Positions 1 through 8,884 of a DNA stretch of 64,000 bases are shown piece after piece. Position numbers and translations under genes: made by a program. How positions within the stretch are numbered: position 1 is the first letter of the stretch; every line of letters starts with the position of its first letter. The DNA is from an uncultured Pseudoteredinibacter sp. (GTDB taxonomy: Bacteria; Pseudomonadota; Gammaproteobacteria; Pseudomonadales; Cellvibrionaceae), in assembly GCF_947502065.1 (NCBI RefSeq), contig NZ_CANMYE010000006.1:124001-188000 (forward strand). The letters run 5' to 3'. Below the pieces are notes generated by a model that worked only from the letters and a program-made list of their open reading frames with translations, was not told the origin of the DNA and ran no database searches.

Positions 1-897
1 ACGGTGGAACCCAATGCATCGTTAAGCGAGATATTACAAACTCTCACTGAAGCGAAGTCTCCATGCCTTATTGTGATAGATGACGATAAGCCGGTAGGCA
101 TCATCACCGAAAGGGATTTGGTAGGATTGCTGGCGGCCAGTCACCTTGAAGGTAAAGACTTCTCTGCTTTAATTGCGCAAGATATTATGACGCCCTCTCC
201 TGTGACGGTACATTATGGTTCACCGCTTAGGGAGGCTTTTGTTATCTCGCAATCCTACAATATTCGCAATCTGCCCGTAGTTGACCCGGATGGCTATTTG
301 ATGGGGATTATCGGGCAGAACGATGTTTTAGATGCCCACTTTAATATGCTCGATGAGCTTAGAACCCTGTCTATGGAGGATTCTCTTTTGGGGATCGGCA
401 ATCGCCGCGCCATGGAGATGGATCTGCAATACACCCATAACAATGCCTTGCGTTATCAACGTTATTATTCGGTTGTGCTGATCGATGTTGACTGCTTTAA
501 AAAATACAATGACCACTATGGGCATCAAGAAGGTGATCGGGTTCTAAGGCTGGTTAGCGATACAATTCAGTCCAGCTTGCGTAGCTCTGATAGATTGTAT
601 CGTTATGGTGGGGAAGAGCTGCTAGTGTTGCTCCCAGAGACTTATCCCTTGGTGGCGGCGAAAGTGGTTGAGCGGGTATTAGAAGCGCTTGAGGCTAAGG
701 CCGAGCCACATTGTGAAAGCGACTACGGTATTTTAACCGCAAGTGCCGGCCTCTGTAGCTATGAGCCCGGTTGTGGAATGGAATGGAAAGAATTAGTAGA
801 GTTGGCTGATGGGCAGCTTTATAAATCTAAAAATCGGGGTCGAAATTGTGTTAGCTGGGAAGGCGATAAAGATTCCATAGCTGCGGCTGCCGTTTGA
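1..897 (+). CDS. CBS-pair diguanylate cyclase, 5' end outside the window
   Basis: The reading frame is open at the left edge, and its first visible residues fall inside a CBS domain, so the gene starts upstream. Residues about 1-115 form a CBS pair (GIITERDLV and GIIGQNDVL are typical CBS strand ends). Residues about 125-285 form a GGDEF domain with active-site GGEEL and an upstream RSSD I-site, so it should make cyclic di-GMP and be product-inhibited. CBS pairs usually bind adenine nucleotides, which suggests energy-state control; that is inference from the family. No membrane segment is visible in this part, so it is probably cytoplasmic. Confidence 0.88.
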   Translation, partial: TVEPNASLSEILQTLTEAKSPCLIVIDDDKPVGIITERDLVGLLAASHLEGKDFSALIAQDIMTPSPVTVHYGSPLREAFVISQSYNIRNLPVVDPDGYLMGIIGQNDVLDAHFNMLDELRTLSMEDSLLGIGNRRAMEMDLQYTHNNALRYQRYYSVVLIDVDCFKKYNDHYGHQEGDRVLRLVSDTIQSSLRSSDRLYRYGGEELLVLLPETYPLVAAKVVERVLEALEAKAEPHCESDYGILTASAGLCSYEPGCGMEWKELVELADGQLYKSKNRGRNCVSWEGDKDSIAAAAV

Positions 898-1040
898 TTT
901 TGATCGTTAGCCGAGGGTTGCGTTATTGTTTTTAAAATGCAGCCTTTGCAATATCTTTAATGTACCAATCTTTGACAGGCTTGCTCCCTTCTAGTTAGTG
1001 AAGTAGATTGATTGAACTAGAATGTATCAGGGAGGGCTGT

Positions 1041-1940
1041 ATGAATATCCTTTTAACAGGCGCCAGTGGTTTTATTGCCCAATTTCTAATTCCCCGATTG
1101 CTCTGCAAAGGGCACCAGTTACTCGCTTGGAGCCAGTCTAAAAATACCTGCGCACAATTATATGGGAAGCAAGTAGAGTGCTTCGCCAGTCTCGATGATT
1201 ATTGGCAGCTTGCGAACAGCCCCAAGATAGATGCGGTGATTAACTTAGCCGGAGCGGGTATTGCTGATCAGTGTTGGAGTGAGTCACGCAAAGCAGAGTT
1301 ACTTAATAGTCGTATCAGCACCACAAAAAATTTAATAGAGTTGATTTCAAATTTAGATTGTAAGCCCGATGTCTTACTGAGTGCTTCAGCAATTGGATTC
1401 TATGGTAGCCATCTTGAAGATGAGCCGCTCGACGAAAGTGCTGCCCCCCAGCAGGGCTTTACTCATGATTTGTGCAGCTCCTGGGAAGCTGAGGCCTCTC
1501 AGGCAGAAGAGTATGGCATTAGAGTTTGTCTTCTTCGTACAGGGATTGTGCTTGGGCCCGGAGGCGCACTTGCTAAAATGCGTTTGCCGTTCTCTATGGG
1601 TCTTGGTGGTCGGGTTGGCAGTGGTAAGCAATGGATGTCGTGGATTCATATTGAGGATGAGGCGCGAGCCATAGAGTTTTTGTTGGAGAATAAAAACGCT
1701 AAGGGCGCTTTTAATTTAACAGCACCCAACGCTGTACAGAATGTTGAGTTTACCCGCCTTTATGCTGAATCACTGCGGCGCCCCGCAATTTTTCCTTTGC
1801 CCGAGATAATTCCAAAGCTTATGCTCGGTGAGGGAGCGGAGCTGTTGCTTGAGGGGCAGAGAATCTATCCAAGGAAGTTATTAGAGATGGGCTTTCAATT
1901 TCGATATGAAGAATTGGCAAAGGCATTTTCCACGCTGTAA
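1041..1940 (+). CDS. TIGR01777-family NAD(P)-dependent epimerase (SDR39U1/YfcH type)
   Basis: The 299-residue protein begins MNILLTGASGFIAQFL, an extended-SDR Rossmann motif (TGASGFI), and has LRTGIVLGPGGAL and WIHIEDEARAI in the order typical of TIGR01777/YfcH proteins, followed by a C-terminal DUF1731-like segment. The ATG at 1041 is chosen because GGAGGG precedes it with suitable spacing; the frame extends 11 codons upstream without a ribosome site. The substrate of this family is not firmly known, so only a nucleotide-sugar-epimerase-like fold is claimed. It is a single gene, facing the convergent TonB receptor gene. Confidence 0.85.
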   Translation: MNILLTGASGFIAQFLIPRLLCKGHQLLAWSQSKNTCAQLYGKQVECFASLDDYWQLANSPKIDAVINLAGAGIADQCWSESRKAELLNSRISTTKNLIELISNLDCKPDVLLSASAIGFYGSHLEDEPLDESAAPQQGFTHDLCSSWEAEASQAEEYGIRVCLLRTGIVLGPGGALAKMRLPFSMGLGGRVGSGKQWMSWIHIEDEARAIEFLLENKNAKGAFNLTAPNAVQNVEFTRLYAESLRRPAIFPLPEIIPKLMLGEGAELLLEGQRIYPRKLLEMGFQFRYEELAKAFSTL

Positions 1941-1943
1941 AAA

Positions 1944-1971
1944 ATAAAAAAGAGCCCAGCGGAGCTGGGCT
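1944..1971 (-). terminator. Rho-independent terminator of the TonB receptor gene
   Basis: A perfect 8-bp stem (AGCCCAGC, loop GGA, GCTGGGCT) lies at 1953-1971. Read on the minus strand it is followed by a T-rich run (complement of the A run at 1938-1950), so it ends the leftward TonB receptor transcript. There is no T run on the plus strand. Confidence 0.75.
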
Positions 1972-1999
1972 AGAAAATCGACTAGGGTTTAAAGCCTAT

Positions 2000-4240
2000 T
2001 TAGAAAAAGTTATATCTAAAATCTATGCCGTAGGTTCTGGGCAAAGCATAAGACCTTCTGACTACACCTTCTTGGGCTAAAAATGCTGGTGCGATACTGG
2101 TGTAATAGCGTTCATCCGCCAAGTTTTTGCCCCATAGGCCTACTGTCCAGTTTTCATCATTATCCGAAATCTCGAAACGACCATTGAGCAACTCATAAGA
2201 GTTGATAATGATGTTGTTACTATTGGCGATATCACCATAAACGTCATCAATATAACTGTAATCTAAGGACGCGCGGGCCATATTACTATCGCTGATGCTG
2301 AAGCGATAAGAAACTTGCGCATTTGTTTGCAGCTTAGGAGTGTTTGGTGTTTCATTGCCAATAATCGTTGCAGATTCTGCTGGGTCTTCAGAGGCAAACT
2401 CAGTAATTTCACCGTCAAGATAGCTGGCGCCTAGGTCGATTCGCAGCCCTTCAATCGGTTGCCAGTTAATATCGAATTCAGCACCTGCAATCTCCGCCTT
2501 ACCGGCATTTGTTAAAATGGCATCTTGTACCCTTGTACCGTCTTCGCCAACAATGGTTACTAGTGCTTGTGCTTGCAGATTGTCATAGTCATAAAAGAAT
2601 ACCGAAGCATTAACTCGCAGCGGAATATTACTGGAGGTCCACTTTATGCCAGCTTCATAGGCTAATAATTCTTCACCGTCGAAAGGTTCTAGGGCCGCGT
2701 TTGAAGTTATGCCTGAGCCATCAAAGCCGCCTGACTTATAGCCTTCGCTAATGCTAGCGTACAATAAGGTGTCGTCATTGGGACGATAATCCAAGCCGAG
2801 TCTCCAGGTAAGCTCCTCAGCATTGATGCTGTCTTTGCCTGGGATTATTGGCAGGTCAGGAAATATTCGATCTACGAGAGCCGTACCATAGGGATCGAAT
2901 GATTGTGAGCTGCGATCGATACTGCGCTCTTCTTCAAGATAACGTAGGCCGGTGGTTAAGGTGAAGTCGTCAGATAATAACCAGTCGACCTGCGAGAATA
3001 GGGCCCAGCTCTCTACGGTTCGTAAATACTTTGTATCAAGAAAGCCTAAAACCGAATCAGAAGCGTCTTGTCTTTTGAAAAAATCCACTTCGTCTTCAGC
3101 GTAATGAAAACCGGCCGTCCAGTTTGTGTTTTGCGTTTCACCGACCAATCGAAACTCTTGGCTGAACTGCCAAGAATCATTGTATAAATCTTCGTTAAGA
3201 ATTCGGCTGGCAGTACCCTCAGAATCAATCATGTGTCGATTCAGGGTTTCGTAACCACTTAATGAGGTGAATTCTGCAAACCCTAGATCCCAGCTAACTC
3301 GCAGTTGACCGCCCCATTGCTCATGGTCATTAATGCCCAGTTCGTCACCTTCAACCGTGTAGGGATCATTACTGGCGGGGCTCATCCCAAGAGCATCCGC
3401 GCCATCAAGTTTCACCAGTGGGATATCTGATTCATCATTAAAATAGTGAATGCTGGAATATACTTCTACCTCTTCGCTTGCCTCCAAAAGAAAGCTCGCG
3501 CGAATAGATAACTTGTCCTGCCCGCCAAAATTACTGTCGGCTGGGCGCTCTGCAATTCCTGGGATCACTCCAGGTATTCTGGTAAAGCCCGCAGTTCTAC
3601 TGGTGCCCAAATTATTTTGATGACCATCTGAGCGAGTCTGCTTTAGGGCGACTCGAGCCGCTAAGTTATCGCTTAGGCTGCCGCCGATTGCAGCTTCGAT
3701 ATCCGTTTCATTAAAACGCCCGTAACTTAAATCTATGTAGCCGTCGGTTTCATGGCTGGGTTTACGAGTAATAAAGTTAATGGCTCCGGCTGTAGTATTT
3801 TGTCCAAATAAAGTTCCCTGAGGGCCTTTTAAGACCTCCACTCGTTCAATATCAAACAAAGGAACATTCAAGTAACTGGGGGTTGCCATTGCGACTTCAT
3901 CAATATGCACAGCTGCTGAGGCACTTACATTGGGTTCTTCAAAGCGTAGGCCGATTCCCCGAATTGTGACGATAGGGTCATAAAAACCAGTAGAGGGGGC
4001 TAAGTTTAAACCTGGGGTTAGGGTGCCAAGCTTACTAAAATCGTCGATACCCTTATCCTTCAGGTTTTCAGCGCTAAAGGCCGCAATAGAGATCGGAATA
4101 TCTTGAATATTCTGCTCTCGCTTTTGAGCGGTAACGGTAATCTCCTCTAGCGTGCTTTGTTGAGCAAAACTGTTACTGGCACATATGGCCAAGGCTAGGG
4201 CGCTGAATAAAAATGGTTTGTTTAAGCGTGATCGGGCCAT
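2000..4240 (-). CDS. TonB-dependent outer-membrane receptor
   Basis: A 746-residue outer-membrane receptor starting MARSRLNKPF with a signal peptide ending near SNSFAQ. A TonB box (EEITVTAQKR) follows directly, then a plug domain (residues about 40-160 with VEVLKGPQGTLFGQNTTAGAINF) and a long beta barrel ending in an aromatic residue (YNFF). The chosen start has GGAG ten bases upstream; the frame could extend 22 residues further, but that would bury the signal peptide. The ligand is not evident. The gene lies downstream of a TetR gene and its leader carries a TetR-like operator. Because the locus also encodes a PhoD enzyme, a HAD phosphatase and a paraoxonase, uptake of a phosphorylated or lactone-type substrate is plausible, as inference. 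Confidence 0.9.
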   Translation of the reverse strand: MARSRLNKPFLFSALALAICASNSFAQQSTLEEITVTAQKREQNIQDIPISIAAFSAENLKDKGIDDFSKLGTLTPGLNLAPSTGFYDPIVTIRGIGLRFEEPNVSASAAVHIDEVAMATPSYLNVPLFDIERVEVLKGPQGTLFGQNTTAGAINFITRKPSHETDGYIDLSYGRFNETDIEAAIGGSLSDNLAARVALKQTRSDGHQNNLGTSRTAGFTRIPGVIPGIAERPADSNFGGQDKLSIRASFLLEASEEVEVYSSIHYFNDESDIPLVKLDGADALGMSPASNDPYTVEGDELGINDHEQWGGQLRVSWDLGFAEFTSLSGYETLNRHMIDSEGTASRILNEDLYNDSWQFSQEFRLVGETQNTNWTAGFHYAEDEVDFFKRQDASDSVLGFLDTKYLRTVESWALFSQVDWLLSDDFTLTTGLRYLEEERSIDRSSQSFDPYGTALVDRIFPDLPIIPGKDSINAEELTWRLGLDYRPNDDTLLYASISEGYKSGGFDGSGITSNAALEPFDGEELLAYEAGIKWTSSNIPLRVNASVFFYDYDNLQAQALVTIVGEDGTRVQDAILTNAGKAEIAGAEFDINWQPIEGLRIDLGASYLDGEITEFASEDPAESATIIGNETPNTPKLQTNAQVSYRFSISDSNMARASLDYSYIDDVYGDIANSNNIIINSYELLNGRFEISDNDENWTVGLWGKNLADERYYTSIAPAFLAQEGVVRRSYALPRTYGIDFRYNFF

Positions 4241-4429
4241 GATGCAAGTGTCTCCGAGGCTATGCTGTTGAGCGTTCAAGTTATTGTTATGCATACAATC
4301 ATTCATGTATTTCAGATACTTAAAGCTTCTCGTTTACCTCGGCCAAGCCGGCGGCCAACAGCATTGCTGACTGTATACCGGCCAAGGTGTTTTAACAGCT
4401 TGAGTAAGCCAAAATACCTACTGAATATT

Positions 4430-4449
4430 TACATACATTAACGTATGTA
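4430..4449. promoter_or_regulatory. Candidate TetR operator upstream of the TonB receptor gene
   Basis: TACATACATTAACGTATGTA is a 20-bp near-perfect dyad (18 of 20 positions symmetric, arms TACATAC/GTATGTA with a 6-bp centre) in the gap between the TetR gene and the receptor gene. A site with the same 7-N6-7 layout lies at 5244-5263 on the other side of the TetR gene. Assignment to the neighbouring TetR protein is inferred from position and symmetry. Confidence 0.6.
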
Positions 4450-4511
4450 TGGATGATAGGCAAACCGAGTTTCAGTTTGATGACAAGATTTAGATCGCTT
4501 TCAACTGATAT

Positions 4512-5117
4512 CTAGGGTTCGTCCAAAATGCCTAAAGTGGCCTTTTCAGCGATATCAAACAGCTCGTTGAAAACTTCCTTTTCGGGAAACATTAGGTACT
4601 CGATAGCAGCCCCGCGCAGCAGGGTTCGCTGCATATAGCGGATTTTTTGAATCTGAGCATGCTTTAAGTCAGAGTGCTTTAGGCAGTTGCGCCATTGCTC
4701 TGAAAGCTTGCTGTCTAATTCCTTAAACAGTGGCAGGATTCTTTCTGATAGTTCAGTGTCGCTGCGACAAGCGAGCCATATTTGGATAAGAACAATGGTT
4801 TCTTTTTGGTGGAATAATTGCTTTTGGAGTTGCCAAACGTCCTTCAGAAGTTTTCGTGGGTCTTCGTCTTGTAAGATAGGCAGGTATTGTGCGTAATACT
4901 GGTCATACACATGCTCGGCGGCTTGAGCGATAAGCTCTATACGTCGGTTACCAAAATGGTGTTGCAGCGCGCCACGGGTTACCCCTGATTCTTGAGCAAT
5001 CAAAGACATAGTGGCACCTTGGTAGCCGTGTTGCTGTATGCAGCGCACCGTCGCTTCTAAAATATTGCTACGGGTTTGATTGCTACGTTCCTCGTTGCTA
5101 CGCCGAATTAGACTCAT
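4512..5117 (-). CDS. TetR/AcrR-family transcriptional regulator
   Basis: A 201-residue regulator. The N-terminal helix-turn-helix region (residues about 10-55: TRSNILEATVRCIQQHGYQG, then ESGVTRGALQHHFGNR) is typical of TetR; the rest is the ligand-binding helical domain. The start MSLIRRSNEE at 5117 has AAGAAGG upstream at good spacing; an eight-codon longer form lacks one. It sits between the TonB receptor gene (same strand, downstream) and the divergent PhoD-HAD-paraoxonase operon, with similar dyads on both sides, so it probably represses both and itself. Its inducer is unknown. Confidence 0.85.
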   Translation of the reverse strand: MSLIRRSNEERSNQTRSNILEATVRCIQQHGYQGATMSLIAQESGVTRGALQHHFGNRRIELIAQAAEHVYDQYYAQYLPILQDEDPRKLLKDVWQLQKQLFHQKETIVLIQIWLACRSDTELSERILPLFKELDSKLSEQWRNCLKHSDLKHAQIQKIRYMQRTLLRGAAIEYLMFPEKEVFNELFDIAEKATLGILDEP

Positions 5118-5241
5118 GCTTGCCTTCTTTTCCCAAATCAAGCGGGAGATTCTAACCTTTGACCTTTATGTACACAATGCAGCAGGGAGCCGCTAAGGTT
5201 TAGGTTAGGCCTTCTGCTTTAGGAGATGGCTTTCTCAAATA

Positions 5242-5271
5242 TTGACATGCAGTCATGTATGTATGTATCTT
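5242..5271 (+). promoter_or_regulatory. Promoter and second TetR-like operator of the PhoD operon
   Basis: TTGACA at 5242-5247 and TATCTT at 5266-5271 form a good sigma-70 pair with an 18-bp spacer. Overlapping it, GACATGC at 5244-5250 and GTATGTA at 5257-5263 repeat the 7-N6-7 layout of the dyad at 4430-4449 (left half 5 of 7, right half identical). Two further GTATGTA half-sites are at 5261 and 5272. Binding here would block the promoter. No PhoB box was seen. Confidence 0.55.
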
Positions 5272-5338
5272 GTATGTATTCTAAGCGTAGTCTTGCGCTG
5301 GCAAACTGCACTGGGCTGTATTAGAGAGAATTTAAGAA

Positions 5339-6901
5339 ATGAAACGCAGAGAGTTAATAAAGTCCGCTGCTTTAGTGGGCGGAATAACCGGGCTTCCTTT
5401 GGCGCATGCTACAAAGAATGCAACTGTTTTTGAGCACGGTGTAGCAAGTGGCGACCCCTTACAAGATCGCTTTATTATTTGGACGAGAGTTCACCCGAGC
5501 CAGGCGTTGCAGACAGTAAGCTGGCAGCTGGCGGAAGATCGCGAATTTCACAATATTGTGCAGCAAGGTGAGCTTGTGGCACAGGCTGAAAACGATTTTA
5601 CTCTCAAGCTTGATGTTCAGAAATTGCTACCAGCGAAGGAATATTTTTATCGTTTTGTTTGTAATAAAGAGTTCTCGCCAATAGGGCGTTGCAAAACTCT
5701 AGCGGCCGAAAATTGTAAGCAGGCTAGATTGGCGGTGGTTTCCTGCTCTAATTTCCCGGCGGGTTACTTCAATGTTTATCGAGCAATCGCGAATAAGCCT
5801 GACTACGATGCTGTCGTGCACCTGGGGGATTATCTCTACGAGTATGGTCGCGGCGGTTATGCCACTCAGCATGCTGAAGCGTTAAACCGTGAGCCCGTAC
5901 CGGCCAATGAGCTTAAATCCTTAAAAGATTACCGATTGCGCCACGCACAATACAAAAGCGATACGGATTTGCAGGCTATGCATGCGGCGCATCCTATGAT
6001 CGCGGTATGGGATGATCATGAGTTTGCCAATAACGCCTGGCAAGATGGCAGCCCTAAAAGTAAAAGCCCGGATGCTTGGCGCAAACAACAAGCGGCGGCA
6101 CGCCAAGCTTATTATGAATGGATGCCTATACGGGAAAATGCCAATGATGGCATAAACCGGCATTTTACTTTTGGTAATTTACTTAGCCTTTCAATGTTGG
6201 ACACCCGTCTTAAAGGAAGAGAGCAGCAACCCAGTCGTAAGGCCTTTGCGCAGGGGCTAGAGCGTGATCGTGAAATGCTTGGGCAAGACCAATCAAACTG
6301 GCTTGAAAGGCAACTTTCAAAGAACAGCTGTCGGTGGACAGCAATTGGCCAGCAGGTAATGGTGTCGCCATTTCACATGCCTGATTTGCGCAAGGTAGCA
6401 GATCCCAATGGAGATTCTGAGTTTGCGCGGTCGCGCTCTCGCAAGCACTATCAAGCGGTAATTGAATCCAGTAAATACGGACAGCCTATGTTGCTAGATG
6501 CCTGGGACGGATATCCCAAAGCTCGGGATCGGTTTTTAGAAATTTTGGGCAAGCATAGTGTAAATGCTGTCATCCTAACGGGCGATATCCATACGGGAAT
6601 ATGTTCTCAAATTTCGATACCGAGTAAACCTCAGCAAAAAATCACAGAGTTAATTACCAGCTCGGTAACCTCCCCAGGCTTAGATGATTATCTGCCAAGC
6701 TTCCAGGGAAGTTCGGTATCTGATGCCTTTATCGAAAAAAATCCACATCTTAGCTATGTCAATGGCAAGGATAAGGGCTGGATAGATGTGGATTTTCAAG
6801 TCGATAAAATGTCGGCTCGCTGGATGACTGTAGATAATATCCACTCATACAGCTTTACGGTCAATGAAAAATATAAAAAAACGGTTACTGCTAAAGGTTA
6901 G
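5339..6901 (+). CDS. phoD: PhoD-family alkaline phosphatase/phosphodiesterase, probably Tat-exported
   Basis: A 520-residue metallophosphoesterase of the PhoD family, which hydrolyses phosphodiesters and monoesters outside the cytoplasm. The N terminus MKRRELIKSAALVGG looks like a twin-arginine signal. An N-terminal beta domain (about 30-120) is followed by the metal-binding motifs VSCSN (C136), HLGDYLYEYG (D164), WDDHEFANN (D225, D226, H227, N231) and LTGDIHTG (D416, H418). It is the first gene of an operon with a HAD phosphatase 5 bases downstream and then a paraoxonase. The promoter carries a TetR-like operator rather than a visible Pho box, so induction by the substrate rather than by phosphate starvation is likely (inference). 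Confidence 0.9.
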   Translation: MKRRELIKSAALVGGITGLPLAHATKNATVFEHGVASGDPLQDRFIIWTRVHPSQALQTVSWQLAEDREFHNIVQQGELVAQAENDFTLKLDVQKLLPAKEYFYRFVCNKEFSPIGRCKTLAAENCKQARLAVVSCSNFPAGYFNVYRAIANKPDYDAVVHLGDYLYEYGRGGYATQHAEALNREPVPANELKSLKDYRLRHAQYKSDTDLQAMHAAHPMIAVWDDHEFANNAWQDGSPKSKSPDAWRKQQAAARQAYYEWMPIRENANDGINRHFTFGNLLSLSMLDTRLKGREQQPSRKAFAQGLERDREMLGQDQSNWLERQLSKNSCRWTAIGQQVMVSPFHMPDLRKVADPNGDSEFARSRSRKHYQAVIESSKYGQPMLLDAWDGYPKARDRFLEILGKHSVNAVILTGDIHTGICSQISIPSKPQQKITELITSSVTSPGLDDYLPSFQGSSVSDAFIEKNPHLSYVNGKDKGWIDVDFQVDKMSARWMTVDNIHSYSFTVNEKYKKTVTAKG

Positions 6902-6906
6902 TTTTA

Positions 6907-7797
6907 ATGAAGTTGTCCATTTTATTGTCTCTCGTTATGGTGTTTTCCCCTTTGGTCTTAGCTGGGTCTAAGGATAGCCTGCCGAATTGGAATTCGGGTC
7001 TATCTAAAACTCGATTATCACAGTTTATAAGGGATGCAAGTGACCCTGAAGCAAAGAACTATATTGCTAAAGAGGATCGTATAGCTGTTTTTGATGTGGA
7101 CGGCACCCTTTGGGTCGAAAAGCCAAACTATGCTCAGCTAGACTTTGTCTTGTCACTTAAGGCGAATGAGCTAGCAATGGCAAATCCAAAGTCCGAAAAA
7201 GATCTTTTGGCATTGTCGTCTGCTGTTTTTAAGGGCGTTAGCGAAAAGAAATATCAGCAATACGCGCGGGAGTTTTTGCTGAGAAAAAGTCGTCACTCTA
7301 GATACGATAAAAAACAGGCTCAGTTAGTCTATCGGCCTATGCTTGAGTTAATGGCGATGCTGCGTGAGCACGATTTTGAAATCTATCTTTGTACTGGCTC
7401 GGATGAAGGTCTGATCCGTTCTGTGTCGCAAGAATTATTCTCAGTCCCTCCGCAGAATGTAATCGCTCAAAATGTCAGTTATGTAATGTCAGATGGCGAG
7501 TTGGTTCGCTCTGGTGTTTACAGAACACCTATCAACTTAGCCGAAGGTAAGGTCAGCAATTTGCAGCATAGGCTCGGTAAAGCGCCTGTGCTTGCTGTGG
7601 GCAATTCGATGGGTGATTATCATATGTTGAAGTGGGTTTCTCGCTCGGGTGGCTTAGCAGCCTTGTTGGTGCATGATGATGAGCAAAGAGAATATGATTA
7701 CGGTAAAAAGAATAAAAAGTTGGCGAAAGCTTTTTCGGATATAGATATCGTTAACATCAGTATGCGAGAAGAGTTTCTACAATTGTTCGATGACTAG
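6907..7797 (+). CDS. Secreted HAD-superfamily phosphatase
   Basis: A 296-residue protein with an N-terminal signal peptide (about 1-19, ending LVLAG). It carries the HAD motifs: DVDGTLW with nucleophile D63 and acid D65, CTGS as motif II, a lysine in AEGKVSN as motif III and GNSMGDYHML as motif IV, where the first acidic position is Asn. The helical cap between motifs I and II resembles phosphoserine-phosphatase-like HADs. It lies 5 bases after the PhoD gene and 15 before the paraoxonase gene, so the three are co-transcribed. A periplasmic phosphomonoesterase acting after PhoD fits, but the substrate is not shown. Confidence 0.82.
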   Translation: MKLSILLSLVMVFSPLVLAGSKDSLPNWNSGLSKTRLSQFIRDASDPEAKNYIAKEDRIAVFDVDGTLWVEKPNYAQLDFVLSLKANELAMANPKSEKDLLALSSAVFKGVSEKKYQQYAREFLLRKSRHSRYDKKQAQLVYRPMLELMAMLREHDFEIYLCTGSDEGLIRSVSQELFSVPPQNVIAQNVSYVMSDGELVRSGVYRTPINLAEGKVSNLQHRLGKAPVLAVGNSMGDYHMLKWVSRSGGLAALLVHDDEQREYDYGKKNKKLAKAFSDIDIVNISMREEFLQLFDD

Positions 7798-7812
7798 AGT
7801 AGAGTGCGGATT

Positions 7813-8865
7813 ATGCGTTACATGATTTATGGTTTATTGCTAACCGTTGTGTCTGCCGCTCTGCTTGTGGCTTATATATGGCAATCACTTGGTGGCGGCA
7901 ATGAAGTATCGACTAGCGATTACCAATCTTGTGAGCTTATAAAAGGGCCGGTCGGAGCTGAAGATATCGAAGTGGGGCTTGGGGGCTACGCCTATATTTC
8001 TGCTGATGATCGTCGCGCTCACCTGGGGAATCCAGCTGCGGCGGGGAATGTTTATCGTTTTCAGAGCGCTGGTGAGAAACATGAACTTCAGCTTATGGAG
8101 CTTCCCGAGGCTTTAAATAGTTTTCACCCTCACGGTATAAGTTATTTTAAGGAAGCTGATAAAGAATACCTTTTTGTTATTAATCATCGTGTTCCTGCTG
8201 CAGCTGATGGGGGGCACGATATTTTCCTGTTTAGGATTGATGGTCTGCGCTTAATTACTGTGAAGCAACTTGTTGTTCCAGATGGTTATTCACCAAATGA
8301 TATTGCCGCGATCTCTAGCGAAGAGTTCTATTTTAGCAGTGACCGAAAAGCTCTATCCGGAATCGCTATGTACGTCGAAGTACTGCTGGGTTTGGCTCGG
8401 TCCTCCATCGGTCATTATTATCAAGGTCAATGGAAGGTGGCTGTGGACGGCTTGGCTTTTGCGAATGGTATTGCTTATTCTCCACGCTACCAGCAGCTCT
8501 GGGTTTCTGAGTCGCGAGCTGGGCAATTAGGTAAATATTATCGCAGTGAAAAAGGTGGTCTGGAATTACTGCAAAAATTTTCTTTAGGTAATAGCCCCGA
8601 TAATATCTCTGTGCTGGAAAATGGTGATCTTCTGGTGGCCGATCATGTTAATGGTGTGGCTCAGGCTCGCAATGCGAGTGACTCAACGATTGCATCACCA
8701 AGTCGTATTTGGAAAGTGAAAGCAAATGGCAAGCTTGATACACCGCTATTGCAATTAGATGGGCGAGCCTACTCGGCTGCCAGCGTGGCGGTAAGTATCA
8801 ATAATCAGTTGCTTTTGGGGTCAATATACAACGACGGTTTATTGCTTTGTTCGGTTGAGCAGTAA
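7813..8865 (+). CDS. Paraoxonase/arylesterase (PON) family calcium-dependent lactonase-esterase, membrane-anchored
   Basis: A 350-residue protein with an N-terminal hydrophobic anchor (residues about 4-24) followed by a six-bladed propeller closely matching animal serum paraoxonases. Visible counterparts of PON1 functional residues are E50-D51 (GAEDI), H107 (HPHGIS), H125 (INHR), N162-D163 (PNDI), D177, N218 (FANGI), D263-N264 (PDNIS) and H278. C40 and C346 match the PON1 disulfide that closes the propeller. PON enzymes hydrolyse lactones, aryl esters and some organophosphates. The start ATG at 7813 is preferred over the GTG at 7804. It is the last gene of the PhoD operon and is followed by a terminator. 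Confidence 0.85.
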   Translation: MRYMIYGLLLTVVSAALLVAYIWQSLGGGNEVSTSDYQSCELIKGPVGAEDIEVGLGGYAYISADDRRAHLGNPAAAGNVYRFQSAGEKHELQLMELPEALNSFHPHGISYFKEADKEYLFVINHRVPAAADGGHDIFLFRIDGLRLITVKQLVVPDGYSPNDIAAISSEEFYFSSDRKALSGIAMYVEVLLGLARSSIGHYYQGQWKVAVDGLAFANGIAYSPRYQQLWVSESRAGQLGKYYRSEKGGLELLQKFSLGNSPDNISVLENGDLLVADHVNGVAQARNASDSTIASPSRIWKVKANGKLDTPLLQLDGRAYSAASVAVSINNQLLLGSIYNDGLLLCSVEQ

Positions 8866-8884
8866 GTATTTTTGCGCTGAAAAT

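Noticed and set aside
3046-3228. Short frame inside the TonB receptor gene on the same strand
   Set aside because: It lies wholly within a well-supported gene in another frame and has no ribosome site or recognisable domain.
5118-5338. Pho box before the PhoD operon
   Set aside because: No pair of CTGTCAT-like repeats was found; only the TetR-like dyad is present.
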